A stretch of DNA of 64,000 bases from Bradyrhizobium iriomotense (GTDB lineage Bacteria; Pseudomonadota; Alphaproteobacteria; Rhizobiales; Xanthobacteraceae), in the NCBI RefSeq assembly GCF_030160715.1, contig NZ_BSOW01000009.1:1-64000 (forward strand), given 5' to 3'. The position numbers were made by a program, and so were the translations under genes. Below, piece after piece: positions 24,443 to 33,941 of the stretch. Every line of letters starts with the position of its first letter. Position 1 is the first letter of the stretch. The notes below the pieces were generated by a model. The model saw only the letters and a program-made list of their open reading frames with translations, was not told the origin of the DNA and did not search any database.

Positions 24443-25818
24443 GCGCGCCATTGTGGACGGTTGCCGAGGTGGCGCGCGCGCTGGGGATCGAAGGATCGTT
24501 CCCGGACACGGCCATCGACTTCGTCACCCAGGACAGCCGGCTGGTGAAGCCGGGCAGCCTGTTCGTCGCGCTGAGCGGCACGCCGAGCGGCGGCTTCATC
24601 TCGGCCTTCGCCAGCGCGCGCGACGGCTGGGAGTTTGCCGACAAGGCCGAAGCCTCGGGTGCGGTCGCGATGATCGTGCCGCACGAGATAGCGGGTATCC
24701 GCATCCCGCAGCTCGTCGTCAAGGACACGCTGATCGATGGCCTCTGGGGCCTCGCGCGAGCCGCACGCGCGCGCTTTGCTGGACCGGTGATCGGGCTCAC
24801 GGGCAGCGCCGGCAAGACCAGCACGAAGGAATATCTCGCGGCCTATCCGAACGCCTATGCGAACCCGTCCAGCTTCAACAATTTCTGGGGCGTGCCGCTG
24901 ACGCTGTGCAATGCGCGGCCTGATGCGAGCCTCTGGGTCGTCGAGATGGGTATGAACCAGACCGGCGAGATCGCGCGGCTGAGCGGGCTGACGCGGCCGA
25001 CGGTGGCGCTGGTCGTCAACGTCCAGCCGGTGCATCTGGAGAAGCTCGGCTCGCTCGAAGCCATCCGGCGCGAGAAGGTCTCGATCGCATTGGGCCTGCC
25101 GGACGACGGCGTGCTGGTGCTGCCGGCCGATATCGCCGCCCCCGAATGGCGCGGCAAGGTCATCCGCTTCGGCGACGGCACCGAGGTGCGCGAGCTCAAG
25201 CATTCGCCCCAGGGTGAGAGCTGGCAGGTGGGTGCGCTGGTCGGCGGCAAGGAGATCGACTTCAGTCTCACGCCCGGCGCGCCGCACCGCGTCCACAACG
25301 CGCTGGCCGCGCTGGCCTCGATTGATGCGGCCCATCTCGATGCGGCTGCGCTCGCGGCAAGGCTCGATGGCGTCGGCATCATGACGGGTCGCGGCGTCGA
25401 GCAGAGCGTCGGCGGCATCACCGTGATCGACGACAGCTTCAATGGCAATCCGGCCAGCATGGCCGCAGCCCTGGAAAGCCTCAAGGCGCGCCACATGACC
25501 AGTGGCCGCCGCATCGCCGTGATCGGCGACATGCTCGAGCTGGGAAGTGACGCGCCGTCCTATCACGTGAATCTTGCAAAACATCTCGACGGGATCGACG
25601 GCGTCTACTGCGTCGGTCCCTTGATGCATCATCTCTACCAGAAGCTGCCGCCGGCCAAGGGCCTTGGCTGGCATGACGACCCCGCCACGCTGGCCCCGCG
25701 AGCTGTCGCTGATCTGCTGAAGGCAGGCGATGTCGTGGTTGTCAAGGGCAGCAAGAAGATGTTCTGGGTCAACAAGTTTGTGCCGGGGCTAGTGGCCGCC
25801 TTGCAGGCAAAGGCGTAA
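24439..25818 (+). CDS. murF: UDP-MurNAc-tripeptide:D-Ala-D-Ala ligase
   Basis: MurF adds D-Ala-D-Ala to complete the UDP-MurNAc-pentapeptide. The 459-residue protein has the three Mur domains: an N-terminal UDP-binding region (DFVTQDSRLVKPGSLFVAL), the ATPase loop GLTGSAGKTSTKE (about 116-128) with NNFWGVPLTL, and the C-terminal part with VIDDSFNGNPASM and RIAVIGDMLELG. All fit the family at normal length. The 144-base gap before mraY holds nothing recognisable. Confidence 0.96.
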   Translation: MSAPLWTVAEVARALGIEGSFPDTAIDFVTQDSRLVKPGSLFVALSGTPSGGFISAFASARDGWEFADKAEASGAVAMIVPHEIAGIRIPQLVVKDTLIDGLWGLARAARARFAGPVIGLTGSAGKTSTKEYLAAYPNAYANPSSFNNFWGVPLTLCNARPDASLWVVEMGMNQTGEIARLSGLTRPTVALVVNVQPVHLEKLGSLEAIRREKVSIALGLPDDGVLVLPADIAAPEWRGKVIRFGDGTEVRELKHSPQGESWQVGALVGGKEIDFSLTPGAPHRVHNALAALASIDAAHLDAAALAARLDGVGIMTGRGVEQSVGGITVIDDSFNGNPASMAAALESLKARHMTSGRRIAVIGDMLELGSDAPSYHVNLAKHLDGIDGVYCVGPLMHHLYQKLPPAKGLGWHDDPATLAPRAVADLLKAGDVVVVKGSKKMFWVNKFVPGLVAALQAKA

Positions 25819-25962
25819 ACTGGTTAAGCGCCGTGTCTGATCCCACCATCCCCGGCCGTCCGGTTCTTGAGGGTCGCCCGACCACATGATGTAGGCCGGC
25901 GAGTGCGCCAAAAGTGCTTTCCGGCAAGGCCGCACGCGACGAGGCGGTATAGGACTGTCTGA

Positions 25963-27066
25963 ATGTTTTACTGGCTGATCGAGCTCTCCAACACGTTTCC
26001 GAGTTTCGGTGCGTTTCGCACCGTGCTGAACGTTTTCCGCTACATCACGTTCCGCACCGGCGGCGCCGTCGTCACCGGCGCACTGTTCGTGTTCCTGTTC
26101 GGGCCGTGGATCATCGATCATCTGCGCATCCGCCAGGGCAAGGGCCAGCCGATCCGGGTCGATGGCCCGCAATCGCATCTCAGCAAGAAGGGCACGCCCA
26201 CCATGGGCGGGCTGATGATCCTGTCCGGCCTCACGGTCGGCACGGTGCTGTGGGCCAACCCGCTCAACCCCTATGTCTGGATCGTGCTCGCGGTGACGCT
26301 CGGCTTCGGCTTCGTCGGCTTCTATGACGACTACCTGAAGGTGACCAAGCAGACGACGAGCGGATTCGGCGGTAAGCTTCGCCTACTGATCGAGGCGATC
26401 ATCGCGCTGGTCGCCTGCTATGCACTGGTGCGGCTCAACCGCGATCCCGCGTCGACCGCGCTGACGATTCCGTTCTTGAAGGACACGGTGCTGCATTTCG
26501 GGTGGTTCTTCGTCGTGTTCGGCGCCTTCGTCATCGTGGGCGCCGGCAATGCGGTGAACCTCACCGACGGGCTCGACGGCCTCGCCATCGTGCCGGTGAT
26601 GATCGCGACCGCGAGCTTCGCCATGATCGCCTATCTCGCTGGTAACGCCGTGTTCGCCGACTATCTTCAGATCAAATACGTCGCGGGCACCGGCGAGCTC
26701 GCGGTGCTCTGCGGTGCGCTATTGGGTGCCGGCCTCGGCTTCCTCTGGTTCAACGCGCCGCCGGCCTCGATCTTCATGGGCGACACCGGCTCGCTGGCGC
26801 TCGGCGGCATGCTTGGCTCGATTGCGGTTGCGGTGAAGCACGAGATCGTGCTCGCGGTGATCGGCGGCCTGTTCGTACTCGAAGCCGTCTCGGTGATCGT
26901 GCAGGTCGTCTCGTTCAAGCTGACGGGAAAACGCATCTTCAAGATGGCGCCGATCCATCACCATTTCGAGCAGCTCGGCTGGACCGAGCCGCAGATCGTG
27001 ATCCGCTTCTGGATCATCTCGGTGATGCTGGCGCTCGCCGGCCTCTCCACGCTGAAGCTGCGGTGA
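25963..27066 (+). CDS. mraY: Phospho-MurNAc-pentapeptide translocase
   Basis: MraY transfers phospho-MurNAc-pentapeptide to undecaprenyl phosphate, making lipid I at the inner membrane. The 367-residue protein has 10 spans. Active-site signatures are all present: [21 protein letters not shown] with the Asp pair, [23 protein letters not shown] and the loop [12 protein letters not shown]. The murD start follows 7 bases after the stop. Confidence 0.97.
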   Translation: MFYWLIELSNTFPSFGAFRTVLNVFRYITFRTGGAVVTGALFVFLFGPWIIDHLRIRQGKGQPIRVDGPQSHLSKKGTPTMGGLMILSGLTVGTVLWANPLNPYVWIVLAVTLGFGFVGFYDDYLKVTKQTTSGFGGKLRLLIEAIIALVACYALVRLNRDPASTALTIPFLKDTVLHFGWFFVVFGAFVIVGAGNAVNLTDGLDGLAIVPVMIATASFAMIAYLAGNAVFADYLQIKYVAGTGELAVLCGALLGAGLGFLWFNAPPASIFMGDTGSLALGGMLGSIAVAVKHEIVLAVIGGLFVLEAVSVIVQVVSFKLTGKRIFKMAPIHHHFEQLGWTEPQIVIRFWIISVMLALAGLSTLKLR

Positions 27067-27073
27067 TCGATCG

Positions 27074-28474
27074 ATGATCCCCGTCACTTCTTTCGCCGGC
27101 AAGACGGTCGCGGTCTTCGGCCTCGGCGGTTCCGGTCTCGCCTCCTGCCACGCGCTGAAAGCCGGCGGCGCCGAGGTGATTGCCGGCGACGACAGCGCCG
27201 ACAACCTCGCAAGGGCCGCGCAGGAAGGTTTCATCACCGCCGATCTGCGCACCGTGTCGTGGGCGAATTTTTCCGCACTGGTGCTCGCACCCGGCGTGCC
27301 GCTCACCCATCCCGCGCCACACTGGAGCGTGCTGAAAGCGCGCGAGGCCGGCGTCGAGGTGATCGGCGACATCGAGCTGTTCTGCCGCGAGCGGCGGCGC
27401 CACGCGCCGAACGCCCCGTTCGTCGCGATCACCGGCACCAACGGCAAGTCGACGACGACCGCGCTGATCGCGCATCTGACCAAGGTTGCTGGCTACGACA
27501 CCCAGATGGGCGGCAATATCGGCACCGCGATCCTGTCGCTGGAGCCGCCGCGCATGGGCCGCGTCCATGTCGTCGAGATGTCGTCCTACCAGATCGACCT
27601 CACGCCGTCGCTCGATCCCTCCGCCGGCATTTTGCTCAATGTCAGCGAGGACCACATCGACCGCCACGGCACCATCCAGCACTATGCCGAGGTGAAGGAA
27701 CGCCTCGTCGCCGGCGTGCAGGCGGGCGGCACGTCGATCGTCGGCGTCGACGACGGCTGGTGCCGCGACATCGCCGACCGGCTCGACCGCGCCGGCAAGA
27801 ATGTGGTGCGCATCTCCGTCAAGAATCCGCTGGCCTCCGGCATCTATGTCGAGCACGGCACGGTTCTGCGCGCCTCGGGCGGCGCGCGCAGCGAGGTGGC
27901 AAAGCTCGGCGGCATCGGCTCGCTGCGCGGCCTGCACAATGCGCAGAACGCGGCCTGCGCCTCCGCCGCCGCGCTCGCCATGGGCATCAGCCTCGACGTG
28001 CTTCAGAACGGCCTGCGCAGCTTCCCCGGCCTTGCGCATCGCATGGAGCAGGTCGGTCGCCTTGGCAATGTGCTGTTCGTCAACGACTCCAAGGGCACCA
28101 ACGCGGACGCCGCCGCCCACGCGCTGTCGTCCTTCGCCGACATCTTCTGGATCGCCGGCGGCAAGCCGAAGATGGGCGGCATCACTGGCCTTACAGGCTT
28201 TTTCCCGCGCATCCGAAAAGCCTATCTGATCGGCGAGGCCGCGCAGGAGTTTTCGGGCACGCTGGGCAGTCAGGTGCCGCACGAGATCAGCCAGACGCTG
28301 GACGTCGCCGTCGAGCACGCCGCGCGCGACGCGGAAGCCTCAGGCCTCAATGAGGCCGTCGTCCTGCTCTCGCCCGCCTGCGCCTCCTTCGACCAGTACC
28401 GCAATTTCGAGATCCGCGGCGCCAAGTTCCGCGAACTGGTGCAAGCGCTGCCGGGCGTGAAGGCGGTGGTGTAG
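27074..28474 (+). CDS. murD: UDP-MurNAc-L-alanine:D-glutamate ligase
   Basis: MurD adds D-glutamate to UDP-MurNAc-L-Ala. The 466-residue protein opens with a Rossmann-like nucleotide site ([17 protein letters not shown]), then the ATP loop [10 protein letters not shown] (120-129), [11 protein letters not shown] and [13 protein letters not shown] of the C-terminal domain. [19 protein letters not shown] block completes the family pattern. A family A repeat follows in the gap before ftsW. Confidence 0.96.
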   Translation: MIPVTSFAGKTVAVFGLGGSGLASCHALKAGGAEVIAGDDSADNLARAAQEGFITADLRTVSWANFSALVLAPGVPLTHPAPHWSVLKAREAGVEVIGDIELFCRERRRHAPNAPFVAITGTNGKSTTTALIAHLTKVAGYDTQMGGNIGTAILSLEPPRMGRVHVVEMSSYQIDLTPSLDPSAGILLNVSEDHIDRHGTIQHYAEVKERLVAGVQAGGTSIVGVDDGWCRDIADRLDRAGKNVVRISVKNPLASGIYVEHGTVLRASGGARSEVAKLGGIGSLRGLHNAQNAACASAAALAMGISLDVLQNGLRSFPGLAHRMEQVGRLGNVLFVNDSKGTNADAAAHALSSFADIFWIAGGKPKMGGITGLTGFFPRIRKAYLIGEAAQEFSGTLGSQVPHEISQTLDVAVEHAARDAEASGLNEAVVLLSPACASFDQYRNFEIRGAKFRELVQALPGVKAVV

Positions 28475-28497
28475 GGCACTCGCGCATCATTCTCCGC

Positions 28498-28599
28498 TGT
28501 CGTCGCCCGGCTTGACCGGGCGACCCAGTATTCCAGAGGCGGTGCTTGAGCCGCGAAGCCGCGGCGTACTGGATGCCCCGCTTTCGCGGGGCATGACGC
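28498..28599. repeat. Intergenic palindromic repeat, family A copy 2 (murD-ftsW gap)
   Basis: TGTCGTCGCCCGG-CTTGA-CCGGGCGAC forms the left hairpin, CCAGTATTCC and GTACTGGATG the middle partners, and GCCCCGC-TTTC-GCGGGGC the right hairpin, ending GCATGACG. It fills most of the 226-base gap inside the dcw cluster. Confidence 0.85.
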
Positions 28600-28700
28600 G
28601 AGCATTTGTGGGCTCTCTCCAAAGTTATCGATCTCATTAACCCCCCGTAAACCAACCTCGGCGACCAATGGGCTGACCTCTGTCCGAAAGCCGGCCGCCC

Positions 28701-29852
28701 ATGCTCTCCCGTGAAGAACGCACCCCCTTTTCCGAGTGGTGGTGGACCGTCGACAAGCCGCTGCTCGGCGTCATCCTGGCGCTGATGCTGACCGGGGTCA
28801 TCCTGTCGCTGGCGGCGAGTCCGCCGGTTGCGACCCGCATCGGGCTTGATCCCTTCCACTTCTTCAGCCGGCACGTGATGTTCCTGGCCCCGTCCTTCAT
28901 GGTCCTGATCGGCGTGTCGTTTCTGTCGCCGCGCGCGATCCGGCGGAGCGCGCTGATCATCTTCGCGATCAGCATCGTCCTGATCGTGTTGACGCTCGCC
29001 ATCGGTCCCGAGGTAAAGGGCTCGCGGCGCTGGATCACGCTGCTCGGCGTCAACATCCAGGCCTCCGAGGCCGCAAAACCGTCCTTCGTCGTCATCGCCG
29101 CCTGGCTGTTCGCGGAATCGACCAAGCGGCCGGAGATGCCGGCGACCTCGATGGCGCTGGTGCTGCTGTTGATGCTGGTCTCGCTCCTCGTCATGGAGCC
29201 CGATTTCGGCCAGACCATGCTGATCCTGATGGTGTGGGGCGCGTTGTTCTTCATCGCGGGCATGCGCATGATCTGGGTGTTCGGGCTCGCGGGCGCTGCC
29301 GCTGCCGGCCTGTTCAGCGCCTATCTGTTTGTTCCGCACGTGGCAGGTCGCATCAAGCGCTTCATGAATCCGGCCTCCGGCGACACCTTCCAGGTCGATA
29401 CCGCGATGGAAGCCTTCTACAACGGCGGCTGGTTCGGCCTCGGGCCGGGCGAGGGCATCGCCAAGCGCAGCCTGCCGGACAGCCACACCGACTTCGTGTT
29501 CGCGGTCGCCGCGGAAGAGTTCGGCATCATCCTGTGCCTTGCGATGCTGGCGCTGTTCGCCTTCATCGTCATCCGCACGCTGTCGCGCGCCTATGCCAAT
29601 GAGGACATGTTCTCGCGCTTCGCGGCCTCCGGCCTTGCCATCCTGTTCGGCGTGCAGGCCGCGATCAACATGTCGGTCAATCTTCAGCTCATCCCGGCCA
29701 AGGGCATGACGTTGCCGTTCGTCTCCTATGGCGGCTCCTCGATCGTGACGCTCGCTTACGGCGTCGGCATGATGCTGGCACTGACACGGCTGCGCCCGCG
29801 CACCGAGGTCGAGTCGATCGGCCGCGCCGAGGCGATGCGCAGCTACGCGTAG
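28701..29852 (+). CDS. ftsW: Septal lipid II polymerase of the SEDS family
   Basis: FtsW polymerises lipid II glycan strands at the septum with FtsI. The 383-residue protein has 10 predicted spans. SEDS signatures include the KGSRRWI segment (VKGSRRWITLLGVNIQASEAAKPSF), where the Arg-Trp and Glu are part of the conserved cavity, MEPDFGQTMLI, and the C-terminal GMTLPFVSYGGSSIV. The start chosen is the ATG giving MLSREERTPFSEWWWTVDKP, a standard alphaproteobacterial FtsW N-terminus. Confidence 0.95.
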   Translation: MLSREERTPFSEWWWTVDKPLLGVILALMLTGVILSLAASPPVATRIGLDPFHFFSRHVMFLAPSFMVLIGVSFLSPRAIRRSALIIFAISIVLIVLTLAIGPEVKGSRRWITLLGVNIQASEAAKPSFVVIAAWLFAESTKRPEMPATSMALVLLLMLVSLLVMEPDFGQTMLILMVWGALFFIAGMRMIWVFGLAGAAAAGLFSAYLFVPHVAGRIKRFMNPASGDTFQVDTAMEAFYNGGWFGLGPGEGIAKRSLPDSHTDFVFAVAAEEFGIILCLAMLALFAFIVIRTLSRAYANEDMFSRFAASGLAILFGVQAAINMSVNLQLIPAKGMTLPFVSYGGSSIVTLAYGVGMMLALTRLRPRTEVESIGRAEAMRSYA

Positions 29853-29857
29853 AGCGC

Positions 29858-29980
29858 TCTCGTGTCCCGGACAAGCGGAGCGCAGATCCGGGACCCAGAA
29901 TGCCGCACCAATGGGCCCCGGTTCAGCAGCGCACCACGCCGCGAAGGGCGGCGTGCTGCGCTGCGCCCGGGGCACGAGCC
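29858..29980. repeat. Intergenic repeat, family C copy 1 (ftsW-murG gap)
   Basis: CTCGTGTCCCGG at the left is mirrored by CCCGGGGCACGAG at the right. Inside are GATCCGGGACCCAGAATGCC and ATGGGCCCCGG, and a further hairpin around GCGCACCACGCCGCGAAGGG. The same framework occurs at 43667-43797. Confidence 0.8.
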
Positions 29981-30034
29981 CAGTGACGTGGTCCGGCTCG
30001 CCATGATGGCTGACTGCCTGTAAAACCCTCGGCC

Positions 30035-31135
30035 ATGGATACCTCCCCCTTGATTCTTCTCGCCGCGGGCGGCACCGGCGGTCATCTGTTCCCGGCCGAA
30101 GCGCTCGGCGTCGAATTGATCCGGCGCGGGTTTCGCGTGCGCCTCGTCACGGACGCGCGCGCGCTCCGCTACAGCGGGCTGTTCAGCAAGGACATGATCG
30201 ACGTCGTGGCAAGCGAGACCGCGCGCGGCCGCAATCCAATTCAGCTTGCCCATGCCGGCCTCACGCTCGCCACCGGCACGCTGTCGGCCTTCAATCTGAT
30301 GCGCCGGTCGAAGCCCATCGCGGTGGTCGGGTTCGGCGGCTATCCGACGCTGCCGCCCTTGATCGCTGCGAAGCTCGCCGGCGTGCCCGGCATCATCCAT
30401 GATGCCAACGCCGTGCTCGGCCGCGCCAACCGTTTCCTGTCGCGCTATGTCCGCGCGATCGCAACCTCCTTGCCCGGCGTGCTCGACCGTGATCCCACGC
30501 TGGCGCCGAAGACCACGACGGTCGGCACGCCGATGCGTCCGGCCATCCTCGCAGCCGCGGCGGTGAAGTACACGCCGCCGGAGCCGAACGGTCCGCTCCG
30601 CCTGCTCGTCGTCGGCGGCAGCCAGGGCGCGCGCATCATGGCCGACATCGTGCCCGGTGCGATCGAGCGGCTCGATCCTGCGATCTGGCGCCGGCTGATC
30701 CTCACCCAGCAGGTCCGCGATGAGGACATGACGCGGGTGCGCGCGGTCTACGACAAGCTCAAGATCAATGCCGAGCTCGCACCGTTCTTCACGGACTTGC
30801 CGGCGCGGCTTGCCTCCAATCATCTGGTGGTGTCGCGCTCCGGCGCCGGCACGGTCGCCGAGCTCGCCGCAATCGGGCGGCCCTCGATCCTGGTGCCGCT
30901 GCCCGGCTCGATCGACCAGGACCAGTTCGCCAATGCCGGCGTGCTGGCCCAGGTGAACGGCGGCTTGCGCATTCCGCAGACCGAGTTCACCTCGGACCGG
31001 CTGGCTGCCGAGATCTCCGCCTTTGCCGCCGAGCCCGCGCGGCTTGCCGCCATGGCGGAGGCTGCCCGCGGTGCCGGCCGGCTCGATGCCGCAGAGCGTC
31101 TGGCCGATCTGGTGGTCAAAGTCGCGGGAATCTGA
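30035..31135 (+). CDS. murG: Lipid II synthase (UDP-GlcNAc transferase)
   Basis: MurG adds GlcNAc to lipid I at the inner face of the membrane, making lipid II. The 366-residue GT28 enzyme has the N-terminal glycine loop GGTGGH (12-17), FGGYPTLPPLIAAKLAG, HDANAVLGRANRFL (acceptor side), the second loop VVGGSQGARIM, and the donor-binding SRSGAGTVAELAAIG with PSILVPLPGSIDQDQFANA. Length is normal. Confidence 0.96.
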   Translation: MDTSPLILLAAGGTGGHLFPAEALGVELIRRGFRVRLVTDARALRYSGLFSKDMIDVVASETARGRNPIQLAHAGLTLATGTLSAFNLMRRSKPIAVVGFGGYPTLPPLIAAKLAGVPGIIHDANAVLGRANRFLSRYVRAIATSLPGVLDRDPTLAPKTTTVGTPMRPAILAAAAVKYTPPEPNGPLRLLVVGGSQGARIMADIVPGAIERLDPAIWRRLILTQQVRDEDMTRVRAVYDKLKINAELAPFFTDLPARLASNHLVVSRSGAGTVAELAAIGRPSILVPLPGSIDQDQFANAGVLAQVNGGLRIPQTEFTSDRLAAEISAFAAEPARLAAMAEAARGAGRLDAAERLADLVVKVAGI

Positions 31136-31171
31136 CGCCCGTTCTGCCCCGGAATGACCAAAAATGCCCCT

Positions 31172-31271
31172 TGTCATGCCCCGCGAAAGCGAGGCATCCA
31201 GTATCCGGCGCAGCTGATTTGAATCTCGGGCGGCGCGGAGTACCGGATCGTCCGCAGTCGCGGACGATGAC
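31172..31271. repeat. Intergenic palindromic repeat, family A copy 3 (murG-murC gap)
   Basis: TGTCATGCCCCGCGAAAGCG begins the element, CATCCAGTATCC and GGAGTACCGGAT are the middle partners, and CGTCCGC-AGTC-GCGGACG with ATGACC forms the right hairpin. Compared with copy 1 the orientation of the two end hairpins is reversed. Confidence 0.8.
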
Positions 31272-31285
31272 CCTGAGGAACCCAC

Positions 31286-32689
31286 ATGAGACTGCCGCGC
31301 GGGATCGGACCCATCCACTTCGTCGGGATCGGCGGCATCGGCATGAGCGGCATTGCCGAGGTGCTGGTCAATCTCGGCTACACCGTGCAGGGCTCGGACG
31401 CCTCCGACAATTACAATCTCGACCGTCTGCGCAAGAAGGGCGCAAAGGTCTCGGTCGGTCACAAGGCCGATAATGTCGACGGCGCCGAGGTCGTCGTGGT
31501 GTCCACTGCGATCAAACGCGACAATCCGGAACTGATGGCGGCGCGCGAACGGCGCATTCCCGTGGTGCGCCGCGCCGAGATGCTGGCCGAACTGATGCGG
31601 CTGAAGAGCTGCGTCGCGATTGCGGGCACCCATGGCAAGACCACGACCACCACGATGGTCGCAACGTTGCTCGACGCCGGAGGTCTTGATCCGACCGTGA
31701 TCAACGGCGGCATCATCAACGCCTACGGCTCCAACGCGCGTCTAGGAGCCGGTGACTGGATGGTGGTGGAGGCGGACGAGAGCGACGGCACATTCCTGAA
31801 GCTGCCAACCGATGTCGCCATCGTCACCAATGTCGACCCCGAGCATCTCGATCACTTCAAGACGTTCGAAGCCGTGCAGGATGCGTTCCGCCATTTCGTT
31901 GAGAACCTGCCGTTCTACGGCTTTGCCGTGATGTGCATCGATCATCCGACCGTGCAGAGCCTGGTCGGCAAGATCGAGGATCGTCGCATCATCACCTATG
32001 GCGAGAACCCGCAGGCCGATGCGCGGCTGGTCGAGCTCACGCCGATGGGTGGCGGATCGAAATTCAAGGTCGCGATCCGCGATCGCAAGAGCGGTGCCGT
32101 GCATGAGATCGCGGACCTCATGCTGCCGATGCCGGGACGTCACAACGCCTCCAACGCGACCGCTGCGATTGCGGTGGCGCATGAGCTCGGCGTCTCGGAC
32201 GAGGCGATCCGGAAGGCGATGGCGACCTTCGGCGGCGTGAAGCGTCGCTTCACCAAGACCGGCGAGTGGAACGGCATCACCGTGATCGACGATTACGGTC
32301 ACCATCCAGTCGAGATTGCTGCAGTGCTGAAAGCGGCCCGCGAATCTACCAACGGCAAGATCATCGCCGTGGTGCAGCCGCATCGCTTCACCCGCCTGCA
32401 ATCGCTGTTCGAGGAATTCTGCACCTGCTTCAACGATGCGGACGCAGTGATCGTCGCCGAGGTCTATCCCGCAGGCGAGGCGCCGATCGAAGGCATCGAC
32501 CGCGATCATTTCGTCGCCGGCCTCCGCGCCCACGGCCACCGCCAGGTGATCCCGCTGCCGGCATCCTCGGATCTCGCCGGCATCGTCAAGGGCGTGGCGA
32601 AGTCAGGCGATCTCGTCGTGTGCCTGGGCGCCGGCAACATCACGCAATGGGCATATGCGCTGCCTGGCGAATTGAAGGCGCTGGGGTGA
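31286..32689 (+). CDS. murC: UDP-MurNAc:L-alanine ligase
   Basis: MurC starts the stem peptide by joining L-alanine to UDP-MurNAc. The 467-residue protein has the N-terminal Rossmann motif [17 protein letters not shown], the ATP loop [11 protein letters not shown] (113-123), [25 protein letters not shown] and the C-terminal [12 protein letters not shown]. The GIGGIGM loop directly follows the initiation region, as usual in this family. Confidence 0.97.
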   Translation: MRLPRGIGPIHFVGIGGIGMSGIAEVLVNLGYTVQGSDASDNYNLDRLRKKGAKVSVGHKADNVDGAEVVVVSTAIKRDNPELMAARERRIPVVRRAEMLAELMRLKSCVAIAGTHGKTTTTTMVATLLDAGGLDPTVINGGIINAYGSNARLGAGDWMVVEADESDGTFLKLPTDVAIVTNVDPEHLDHFKTFEAVQDAFRHFVENLPFYGFAVMCIDHPTVQSLVGKIEDRRIITYGENPQADARLVELTPMGGGSKFKVAIRDRKSGAVHEIADLMLPMPGRHNASNATAAIAVAHELGVSDEAIRKAMATFGGVKRRFTKTGEWNGITVIDDYGHHPVEIAAVLKAARESTNGKIIAVVQPHRFTRLQSLFEEFCTCFNDADAVIVAEVYPAGEAPIEGIDRDHFVAGLRAHGHRQVIPLPASSDLAGIVKGVAKSGDLVVCLGAGNITQWAYALPGELKALG

Positions 32690-32735
32690 CGATGCCGATG
32701 TCACACTCGCTGCTTGCCACAAAGCACACTGCACT

Positions 32736-32838
32736 CCCTCCCCCCTTGTGGGGGAGGGCGGGGGAGGGGGGTAGCCACAAACTCCGACCTCACTTGGGGC
32801 TACCCCCCTCCCTGCCCCTCCCCCACAAGGGGGGAGGG
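32736..32838. repeat. 41-bp GC-rich inverted repeat (murC-murB gap), family E
   Basis: The left arm (32736-32776) starts CCCTCCCCCCTTGTGGGGGA and ends GGGGGGTAGCC. The right arm (32798-32838) is its near-perfect reverse complement, with a 21-base loop. Each arm also folds on itself (CCCCCTTGTGGGGG). Transcripts could form either one long hairpin or two short ones. Confidence 0.9.
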
Positions 32839-32894
32839 AACGGAGACATTGTGCCTTCCTTACAAAGGCCGCGTCTTCTCGCGAGTGTACTCGT

Positions 32895-33815
32895 ATGAGC
32901 TTCCCCGACATCACGCCTGACCTCAAAGCCGCGATGCCTGACCTGCGCGGGCGGTTGCTCGCGAACCAGTCGCTGGCCGAGCTCACCTGGTTTCGCGTCG
33001 GTGGGCCGGCGCAGGTGTTGTTCACGCCGGCCGATGAAGACGATCTCGCTTATTTCCTCGCGCATCTCTCAACCGATATTCCGGTCTACGTCGTCGGCGT
33101 CGGCTCAAATCTGATCGTGCGCGATGGCGGCATGTCCGGCGTCGTGATCCGTCTTGCGCCGCGCGCCTTTGGCGATGCGAGCGCGAGCGGTGACGTCGTC
33201 ACCGCGGGGGCGGCCGCGCTCGACAAGCGCGTTGCGGAAGTGGCGGCCAGCGCCAACATCGGCGGGCTCGAATTCTTCTTCGGCATTCCCGGCACGATCG
33301 GCGGCGCGCTGCGCATGAATGCCGGCGCCAATGGCGGCGAGACCAAGGACGTGCTTATCGAGGCGACCGGCGTCGGTCGCGATGGGAAGAAGCACGCCTT
33401 CTCCAATGTCGACATGCAATTCGTCTACCGCAACAGCGGCGTCGATCCCTCGATCATTTTCACCTCCGCGCGCTTTCGCGGCGTCATCAAGGACGAGGAC
33501 GCGATCCGCGCCCGCATGGCGGAGGTGCAGAACCATCGCGAGACCGCGCAGCCCATCCGCGAAAAGACCGGCGGCTCGACCTTCAAGAATCCGCCCGGCC
33601 ACTCCGCCTGGAAGCTGATCGACGCCGCCGGCTGCCGCGGCCTGCGCGTCGGCGGCGCGCAGGTCTCGGAGATGCACTGCAACTTCCTGATCAACACCGG
33701 CGATGCGACCGGCCACGACATCGAGACACTGGGCGAGACCGTGCGCGAACGCGTGAAGGCAAATTCCGGAATTGAGCTACACTGGGAAATCAAAAGGATC
33801 GGGGTTCCTCAGTGA
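32895..33815 (+). CDS. murB: UDP-N-acetylenolpyruvoylglucosamine reductase
   Basis: MurB reduces enolpyruvyl-UDP-GlcNAc to UDP-MurNAc with NADPH and FAD. The 306-residue protein has the FAD-binding pattern [12 protein letters not shown] and [14 protein letters not shown], then [26 protein letters not shown]. The catalytic serine is in GGSTFKNP and the acidic residue in [12 protein letters not shown]. Length and motifs fit the short form of MurB. Confidence 0.96.
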   Translation: MSFPDITPDLKAAMPDLRGRLLANQSLAELTWFRVGGPAQVLFTPADEDDLAYFLAHLSTDIPVYVVGVGSNLIVRDGGMSGVVIRLAPRAFGDASASGDVVTAGAAALDKRVAEVAASANIGGLEFFFGIPGTIGGALRMNAGANGGETKDVLIEATGVGRDGKKHAFSNVDMQFVYRNSGVDPSIIFTSARFRGVIKDEDAIRARMAEVQNHRETAQPIREKTGGSTFKNPPGHSAWKLIDAAGCRGLRVGGAQVSEMHCNFLINTGDATGHDIETLGETVRERVKANSGIELHWEIKRIGVPQ

Positions 33816-33817
33816 CT

Positions 33818-33918
33818 TTCATTCCGGAGCGCGACGAAGTCGCGAGCCAGGAATCCATAACCACGAGCTGGGGTTATGGATTCCGGGCCTGCGCCTGGCG
33901 GCGCATCCCGGAATGACG
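33818..33918. repeat. Intergenic palindromic repeat, family D copy 2 (murB-ddl gap)
   Basis: CATTCCGGAGCGCGACGAAG starts the element and GCGCATCCCGGAATG ends it, so the outer arms ATTCCGG/CCGGAAT pair. Inside, GGAATCCATAACC and GGTTATGGATTCC form a perfect 13-bp inverted repeat. It sits in the 126-base gap before ddl. Confidence 0.85.
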
Positions 33919-33941
33919 CAAGCAATAGGTGACGAAAGAAC

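Noticed and set aside
29843..31633. 596-codon antisense ORF opposite murG
   Set aside because: A shadow of murG and murC on the other strand, with no family signature or ribosome site.
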